This document shows, piece by piece, positions 16,910 to 21,878 of a stretch of DNA of 21,878 bases. The position numbers and the translations under genes are program-made. Position 1 is the first letter of the stretch, and each line of letters begins with the position of its first letter. Under the pieces are notes generated by a model. That model made no database searches. It was not told the origin of the DNA and saw only the letters and a program-made list of their open reading frames with translations. The DNA comes from Chloroflexia bacterium (GTDB lineage: Bacteria > Chloroflexota > Chloroflexia > Thermomicrobiales > UBA6265): NCBI GenBank assembly GCA_013698285.1, contig JACCVE010000425.1, positions 1-21,878 on the forward strand, written 5' to 3'.

Positions 16910-18774
16910 CGGGCGGTCGGCTCGTCACGGATGTCGCGGAAGTAGGGGCTCGGCGGCGGGTAGAACCGCCGGTGGCGGTCGTAGAGGGCCGCGATCTGGC
17001 CGCTCAGCGAGGCCATCCCGTCCGCTTCTTGGGACTCTTGGGCTTCCCGGATGCTGGCTTGGAGGTGACGCATCAACGTCGAGAGGCGTTCCCGGCCCAG
17101 GGTGAGGAGCGCCTGTTCGGCTTCCTTGCGGGCGTGGGCCGCGGCCTGACCCGGGTCCTGGCCGAGCGCGGAGAGGAGTGATTCGGCGTGGTCGCCGAGC
17201 TCGTCGTCCAGTCCGGCCACGATCGCCTCGGCGTCGAGCGACGCGATCTCGGGGTCGCGAAGGACGCGGAGCAATTCCCGGTTCCGGGCGTCGAGGATGT
17301 CTTGGTCGGGCACCCGGGCCGCCACCTCGGCCGTCTGGGTCCGGTGCCGGAGCAGGAGCGCCATGAGATGCGACTCGGCCGTCCGCCGGGTCGAGGTCAT
17401 GGAGGGCCCCGGTCGGGACGCCACCGTCCCGCTGGTCGAGGGGCGCCGGACCTCGCCGAGGACCACGCGTTCGTCCAGCGACAGGCGCCGGGCGACGGTG
17501 CCGATGTGGTGGGCCTGGACGACGCGGTCGGGAAGGGAGCGGAGGACGGGTGCCAGCTCGGCCAGCACGGTCGACTTCCGCGCCGCGTCGCCGGGGTCGA
17601 TCCCCTCGGTCAGCAGCTCGATCATGAAGTCGATGAAGGGCCGGGCCGTGGCCACCACGGACGGCCACCGTTCGGGGTCGCGCCGGATCAACTCGTCCGG
17701 GTCTTTCCCCGAGGGCAGCCGGGCGACCGAAATGTGCGCCTTGAGGCGGCGCTCGAAGTGGATCACCCCCCGGGCGTCGGGGACGGGCACCTCGTCGTGG
17801 TCCAGCGTCTCGCGCATCGTCTCGATCCCGCGCAGCATCGCCATCTGGCCGGCGGTGTCGGCGTCGAGGGCCAGGACGATGTGGCGGCTGTGGCGACTGA
17901 CCGCGGCGACCTGGGCCTCGGTCAGGGCGGTGCCCATCGCGGCGACGACGTTGGCGTGGCCGAACTGGTGGGCGGCGATGGCGTCCATGTAGCCCTCGAC
18001 GATGACGGCCTGGTCCCGTTGGCGGATGGCGTCCTTGGCGAGGTCGAGCCCGTAGAGGAGGGAGCGCTTGTCGAAGACCGGGGTCTGGGGAGAGTTGAGG
18101 TACTTGGGCTGCCCCTCGCCGACGATCCGGCCGCCGAAGCCGACCGTCTGACCATCGCGGTCGCGGATCGGGAACATCAGCCGGCCCCGGAACTTGTCGT
18201 AATAGCCCCCGCCGTCGCGCTCGCTGAGGAGCCCGGCCTCCACCGCCATCGCCGGGTCGACGCCGCGGGTCCGCAGGTGATCGAGCAGGTGACTCCAACC
18301 CTCGGGCGCGTATCCCAGGCCGAAGCGGGTGCGCATCTCGTCTGAAACGGCCCGCTCGGCCATCACTGTCCGCCCCGGCGTGCCGGCCTGGCTCTTGTCG
18401 AGGACATGGGCGTAGAACCGGGCGGCGACCTCGTTGATCTCGATCAGGTGCCGGCGACGGGCGTCCTCCTCTGGAGCGACGGTGGGGACGGAACGGAGTT
18501 CGACCCCGGCCCGCTTGGCTAACTCCTGCAGGGCTTCCCGAAACTCGACCCGCTCGACATCCATGTAGAACGTGAAGGCATCACCGCCCCGGCCGCAGCC
18601 GAAGCAATGGAAGTTGCCCGAATCGGGGAAGACGATGAATGATGGGGTCTTCTCCTGGTGGAACGGGCAGAGCCCCTTGAAGCTGCGACCGGTCTTCTTC
18701 AGGTCGACATACTGACCGATCAGGTCGACGATGTCGGTCCGATCCCGCACGTCACCCACCGCGTCTCGTGCCAT
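16906..18774 (-). CDS. dnaG: DNA primase DnaG
   Basis: DnaG lays down RNA primers for lagging-strand synthesis at the replication fork. 622 residues. Seen: the CHC2 zinc finger (CPFH at 36-39, CFGC at 57-60), the catalytic core FRGRLMFPI, TOPRIM motifs VEGYMDAIA near Glu259 and ALDADTAG near 300, DPDELIR, and a helical C-terminal region where DnaB binds. ATG 18774 directly starts MARDAVGDVRDRTDIVDLIGQYV, as expected. It follows pcrA/uvrD on the same strand after 79 nt; a TATCAT (18818-18823) in the gap could be a -10 box, so it may have its own promoter or be co-transcribed. No rpoD or rpsU is next to it, so the classical macromolecular-synthesis operon is absent. It ends in a shared CTAG with selA. 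Confidence 0.96.
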   Translation of the reverse strand: MARDAVGDVRDRTDIVDLIGQYVDLKKTGRSFKGLCPFHQEKTPSFIVFPDSGNFHCFGCGRGGDAFTFYMDVERVEFREALQELAKRAGVELRSVPTVAPEEDARRRHLIEINEVAARFYAHVLDKSQAGTPGRTVMAERAVSDEMRTRFGLGYAPEGWSHLLDHLRTRGVDPAMAVEAGLLSERDGGGYYDKFRGRLMFPIRDRDGQTVGFGGRIVGEGQPKYLNSPQTPVFDKRSLLYGLDLAKDAIRQRDQAVIVEGYMDAIAAHQFGHANVVAAMGTALTEAQVAAVSRHSRHIVLALDADTAGQMAMLRGIETMRETLDHDEVPVPDARGVIHFERRLKAHISVARLPSGKDPDELIRRDPERWPSVVATARPFIDFMIELLTEGIDPGDAARKSTVLAELAPVLRSLPDRVVQAHHIGTVARRLSLDERVVLGEVRRPSTSGTVASRPGPSMTSTRRTAESHLMALLLRHRTQTAEVAARVPDQDILDARNRELLRVLRDPEIASLDAEAIVAGLDDELGDHAESLLSALGQDPGQAAAHARKEAEQALLTLGRERLSTLMRHLQASIREAQESQEADGMASLSGQIAALYDRHRRFYPPPSPYFRDIRDEPTAR

Positions 18775-18853
18775 CGCCGCCCCGCCTCGCTCGCGCCGGA
18801 ACCATCCTCGTCCAACGATGATACCGCACGCGCGTTCGACCTGTACGGACGGG

Positions 18854-21190
18854 TCAGGTGCCGGGTGGCAGGATCTCCAGAGGCGAGAAGCTGGCCATCA
18901 ACCGCTTGCTGCCATGGCGCTTGAAATCGACCACGATCTCCTGGTCGTCGCGCCGGTCATCGACCCCAGTGATCTGACCCTCACCGAACTTGGCGTGGAA
19001 CACGTGCTGGCCCGCCGCGTAGGTGACTCGCGGTGCGACCGGATCGGCCCGGGCGGGAGTCGGGAAGGGGGTGACGTTGGACGTGCCCCGGACCCTGTCC
19101 GAGAGGCGGTCCCGGTCGCGGCTGCCGTGCCTGGTGGCGCGGGAGAGGGCGTTCAAGTCAGAGGCCGGGATCGCGGCCAGGAACCGGGACGGTACCCCCG
19201 GCTGGTAGCGGCCATAGACCTGGCGGGTTGCGGCGTGGGTCAGGTAGAGGAGGGTCCGGGCCCGGGTGATCCCGACGTAGAAGAGGCGACGTTCCTCTTC
19301 CAGGGCGAGCGGGTTGTCCCACTCCATCTCCACGGCGCGACTGATCGGCAGCAGCCCGTCCTCGACGCCGACGATGAAGACGACGGGATATTCGAGCCCC
19401 TTCGCCGAGTGGAGGGTGATGAGCGTTACCAGGCCGCCGTCCTCGTCGGGCAGGGAATCGACATCGGCGACCAGCGCGGTGTTCTCCAGGTACTGGCCGA
19501 GGGCGTTCTCGGGCGAGACGGACTCGTAGCGTTCCAGGTCGGAGCGTAGCTCGATCAGGTTGGCCCAGCGCTGCATCTCCTCTTCGCTGTCGAGGTTGAG
19601 GCTGGACCGGTACCCGGTCTGCTCGACGATGGCGTCGAATAGCTCCGGCAGGCTGACCGATCCCGAGAGGTCCATGAGCTGGCCGAGGACGGCGCCGAAC
19701 CGTTCCGCCGCCCCCTTTCCGGTGCCGGCCAACGCGGGGCGTGCGGAATCGACGGCGACGGGGCGGGCCAGGTCGATGAACCCGGCCGTCAGGGTCGTGC
19801 CGCGGGCGGCCGCCCACTCCCGGACGGCGTCGAGCGCCTTCGGCCCCAGGCCGCGCCCGATCGGCAGGGCGTCGATGGCCCGCTCGACGCTGATCGTGTC
19901 GGCCGGGTTGTGGAGCAGCCGGAAGATGGCCAGGATGTCCTTGACCTCCTTCCGCTCGTAGAATCGGACCCCGCCGACGACTCGGTAGGGCAAGCCCTCC
20001 CGACGGAACTCCTGCTCCAGGAGGCGGCTCTGGGCGGTGGTCCTATACATCACCGCGACATCGTTGCCGGTCAGCTTCGGGTCGCGCAGGAGGCGCCGGA
20101 TCTCACCGACGACGAACTGGGCCTCGTGGCCGCCGTCGGCCAGTTCACGCAGGGTGACCGGTTCACCCTCGGCGTTGTCGGTCCGCAGGCTGCGGTCGAG
20201 GCGTTGGGTGTTCTCGCGGATGACCCGGTCGGCGACATCGACGATCCGCCGGGTGGAGCGGTAGTTGACCTCCAGGTCGATCCGCTTGGCACCGGGAAAC
20301 TCGGCTTGGAAGTCCAGGATGTTCCGGATGTCGGCCTGCCGCCAGCCGTAGATAGACTGGTCCGGGTCTCCGACGACGAACAGGTTGCGCCAGTGGCTGG
20401 CAAGGGCCGAGATCAGGACATATTGGACGCGGTTGGTGTCCTGGTACTCATCGACCAGGATGTAGCGATACCGTTGCAGGTAGCGCGCCAAGGTGCCGGG
20501 GGCCTCGTCGAAGAGGCGGATCGGCAAGCCGAGCAGGTCATCGAAGTCGACCGCGTTGGCCGCCTGGAGGAGGGATTGGTACTTGACGTAGACCCTGGCC
20601 ACGACCTCGTCGTCGTAGGTCTCCCCGGCGGCGGCGAATTCCGATGGGGAGAGGAGCAGGCTCTTGGCGGCCGAGATGCGGCTCAGCATGCGGCGGGGGA
20701 CGACCTGCTTCGGGTCCTGGCCGATGGCGGTGATCGCCCGCTTGACGGTGTCGATCTGGTCGGCGCCGTCGTAGATGAGGAAGTTGGGCAGCAGCCCGAG
20801 CCGGTCGGCGACCAGGCCGGGGTTCTCGCGCAGGATGCGGACGCCGAGGGCGTGGAAGGTGCCCATGGTCAGGCCGCGGACGGCGTCCTCGCCGAGCAAG
20901 TGGACGATCCGACCCCGCATCTCCCGGGCGGCCTTGTTGGTGAAGGTGACCGCCAGGATGCCGTCGGCGGTGACGCGGCCCTCCTGGACGAGGAAGGCGA
21001 TCCGGTTGGTCAGGACCCGGGTCTTGCCCGAACCGGGCCCGGCGACCACGATCACCGGTCCCTCGGTGGTGGTGACGGCTTCCTGTTGGGCCACGTTCAG
21101 ACCGCGCAGGAGGTCCCGACCCGCGGCGCTGCCGGGGACGAACGGGGAGGGCGTGGAGGGGGTCGTGACGGGTTCGGCCGGACCAGGCAT
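18854..21190 (-). CDS. pcrA: ATP-dependent 3'-5' DNA helicase, PcrA/UvrD type
   Basis: A 778-residue superfamily 1A helicase for excision repair and removal of RecA filaments or stalled polymerase. Seen in order: LNVAQQEAV (Q-motif), Walker A GPGSGKT (51-57), TFTNKAAREM, FHALGVRILRE, VDEYQDTN near 247, GDPDQSIYGWRQAD, NYRSTRRI, VMYRTTAQSRLLE, TLHSAKGLEYPVVF, ERRLFYVGITRAR, and a C-terminal Tudor-like tail HVFHAKFGEGQITGV, as in Gram-positive PcrA. The frame reaches 21292; ATG 21190 is preferred (MPGPAEPV) with GGAGGA 12 nt upstream, a rather long spacing. UvrD is the alternative name. A TAGCAT with TGG before it (21232-21237) might be its -10 box. It is divergent from tRNA-Met. Confidence 0.95.
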   Translation of the reverse strand: MPGPAEPVTTPSTPSPFVPGSAAGRDLLRGLNVAQQEAVTTTEGPVIVVAGPGSGKTRVLTNRIAFLVQEGRVTADGILAVTFTNKAAREMRGRIVHLLGEDAVRGLTMGTFHALGVRILRENPGLVADRLGLLPNFLIYDGADQIDTVKRAITAIGQDPKQVVPRRMLSRISAAKSLLLSPSEFAAAGETYDDEVVARVYVKYQSLLQAANAVDFDDLLGLPIRLFDEAPGTLARYLQRYRYILVDEYQDTNRVQYVLISALASHWRNLFVVGDPDQSIYGWRQADIRNILDFQAEFPGAKRIDLEVNYRSTRRIVDVADRVIRENTQRLDRSLRTDNAEGEPVTLRELADGGHEAQFVVGEIRRLLRDPKLTGNDVAVMYRTTAQSRLLEQEFRREGLPYRVVGGVRFYERKEVKDILAIFRLLHNPADTISVERAIDALPIGRGLGPKALDAVREWAAARGTTLTAGFIDLARPVAVDSARPALAGTGKGAAERFGAVLGQLMDLSGSVSLPELFDAIVEQTGYRSSLNLDSEEEMQRWANLIELRSDLERYESVSPENALGQYLENTALVADVDSLPDEDGGLVTLITLHSAKGLEYPVVFIVGVEDGLLPISRAVEMEWDNPLALEEERRLFYVGITRARTLLYLTHAATRQVYGRYQPGVPSRFLAAIPASDLNALSRATRHGSRDRDRLSDRVRGTSNVTPFPTPARADPVAPRVTYAAGQHVFHAKFGEGQITGVDDRRDDQEIVVDFKRHGSKRLMASFSPLEILPPGT

Positions 21191-21431
21191 CGGGATCGGG
21201 AATCCTCCGGGATGGCGGGCGGATGACGGCCATGCTACCACGGAGCCGTGCCGGGACCGAGGGGTGGAGAAGGCGTCGGATATTTCGATCACGATCCCGG
21301 TGCCCCGACGCCGCTCCCCTCGCCGGAGATGGGATGGTGGCCCGGGGCAGGGCTGCCCATCCGCTCGTCCTCATCCCGGCCCGCCGGTGAAGGAGATAGT
21401 GCGTTCGTCCTCGGAGGGTGAGCCGCAGCAT

Positions 21432-21461
21432 TTGACGCCCCGGGCCGCGACGGACTACAGT
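21432..21461 (+). promoter_or_regulatory. Sigma70-like promoter for tRNA-Met and tilS
   Basis: TTGACG (21432-21437, 5 of 6 to consensus) and TACAGT (21456-21461, 4 of 6) are 18 nt apart, with 20 nt from the -10 box to the tRNA 5' end. This is a good housekeeping promoter and is probably also the source of tilS mRNA, since no other promoter is visible between the tRNA and tilS. Confidence 0.6.
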
Positions 21462-21481
21462 AGGCCCGCTTCTTGGCGCCC

Positions 21482-21553
21482 GCCGACGTAGCTCAGCGGC
21501 AGAGCAAGGGACTCATAAGCCCTTGGCCGGTGGTTCGATTCCACCCGTCGGCA
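21482..21553 (+). tRNA. tRNA with CAT anticodon, probably elongator tRNA-Met
   Basis: 72-nt cloverleaf: acceptor GCCGACG with CGTCGGC, D-arm GCTC/GAGC, anticodon stem AGGGA/GCCCT (one A-G mismatch) with loop CTCATAA (CAT at 21514-21516), T-arm GGTGG/CCACC, discriminator A, no encoded CCA. CAT is shared by Met and by Ile2, where TilS makes lysidine. Positions 4-5 are G and A. As I recall, TilS favours C4-G69 and C5-G68, and A5-T68 is Met-like, so elongator Met is preferred. It lacks the initiator features (the acceptor 1-72 pair is matched, and the three G-C pairs are not at the base of the anticodon stem). Confidence 0.9.
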
Positions 21554-21561
21554 CCCCCACC

Positions 21562-21878
21562 ATGGTCCAACCCAGAGACTGTTATCCCCGTGTTCTCCCC
21601 GTTCCCCGGCGAGACCATGCCCGTCCCGGGCCGGGTCGTGCCCGCTTGGAACAAACGATCCTGCGATCGTGGCGCCGCCTCGGGCTGTGTTGTGGCACGA
21701 CCGTGGTGGCGGGATTCTCGGGCGGGCCGGATTCGCTAGCCCTGGCCATCGCCCTGGGCCGGATGGTTCCGCTGGGACTGTTCGAGCCCATCCTGGTCCA
21801 CGTCGATCACCGCCTCCGTGACGGTTCGGCGGACGACGCCGACCAGGCCGAGGGGCTCGCCGCCGGGTTGGGTCTGCC
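21562..21878 (+). CDS. tilS: tRNA(Ile)-lysidine synthase, 3'-truncated by window edge
   Basis: TilS converts C34 of tRNA-Ile(CAT) to lysidine so that it reads AUA and is charged with Ile. The frame runs open to the right edge, with 105 residues seen. It contains the N-type PP-loop ATPase motif VVAGFSGGPDSLALAIAL near 49-66, then ILVHVDHRLRDGSADDADQA, which matches the usual TilS H.DH.LR pattern. ATG 21562 is the first start in frame, only 8 nt after the tRNA, and has no ribosome-binding site. TTG 21646 (LEQTILRSW) is an alternative that better fits the family start but also lacks one. The first 28 residues are arginine- and proline-rich and look unconserved. Function is clear, start is not. 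Confidence 0.85.
   Translation, partial: MVQPRDCYPRVLPVPRRDHARPGPGRARLEQTILRSWRRLGLCCGTTVVAGFSGGPDSLALAIALGRMVPLGLFEPILVHVDHRLRDGSADDADQAEGLAAGLGL

Noticed and set aside
17188..18345. 385-codon open frame antisense to dnaG
   Set aside because: Same reasoning: no motif, low-complexity composition, and dnaG on the other strand is certain.
19910..21226. 438-codon open frame on the + strand antisense to pcrA
   Set aside because: It mirrors a fully motif-supported helicase. Its composition (Asp, Val, Gly, Arg rich, no domains) is typical of a shadow frame in high-GC DNA.

Overview
This is a GC-rich, gene-dense bacterial window made mostly of housekeeping genes. Gene content and protein style suggest Chloroflexota, near the Thermomicrobia (Sphaerobacter-like). 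The clues are a tandem pair of small TrkA-type proteins beside a universal stress protein, selA, a very GC-rich SecA ending in a SEC-C zinc motif, and an MshA-like glycosyltransferase. This placement is inferred from remembered family resemblance; an actinobacterial or other high-GC host is not excluded. I see no transposase, integrase, phage gene, CRISPR array or obvious genomic island.

Layout, left to right. The 3' part of gatB (tRNA amidotransferase) is followed on the + strand by a Glu/Leu/Phe/Val-type dehydrogenase, which ends at a strong hairpin. On the - strand comes a uspA, trkA-N-only, trkA cluster and then a metallophosphoesterase with its own sigma70-like promoter. On the + strand follow an unrecognised 431-residue helical membrane protein and a spectinomycin-kinase-like phosphotransferase. 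secA (-) diverges from a small MGMT-like protein (+), which is followed by a GNAT acetyltransferase. thiD (-) diverges from a 115-residue unknown (+). An MshA-like GT4 glycosyltransferase (-), tRNA-Arg(CCT) (-), tRNA-Pro(CGG) (+) and selA (+) come next. dnaG and pcrA/uvrD lie on the - strand. Last are tRNA-Met(CAT) and the 5' part of tilS on the + strand.

Several genes serve translation and tRNA biology: gatB, three tRNA genes, selA and tilS. dnaG and pcrA/uvrD serve replication and repair and may be co-transcribed (79-nt gap). The uspA/trkA cluster looks like a cytoplasmic potassium-channel gating or stress module without its membrane subunit in view. Promoter and terminator positions settle several starts: the metallophosphoesterase, glycosyltransferase and selA frames can be extended upstream, but the extensions run into or past a promoter or a terminator.

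I found no clear undescribed multi-gene system. The best leads are the two-anchor, alanine-rich amphipathic-helix protein (5414-6709), the truncated TrkA partner (3415-3840), the MshA-like enzyme outside its expected phylum, the convergent selA/dnaG pair that shares one CTAG as both stop codons, and tilS starting 8 nt after a tRNA.
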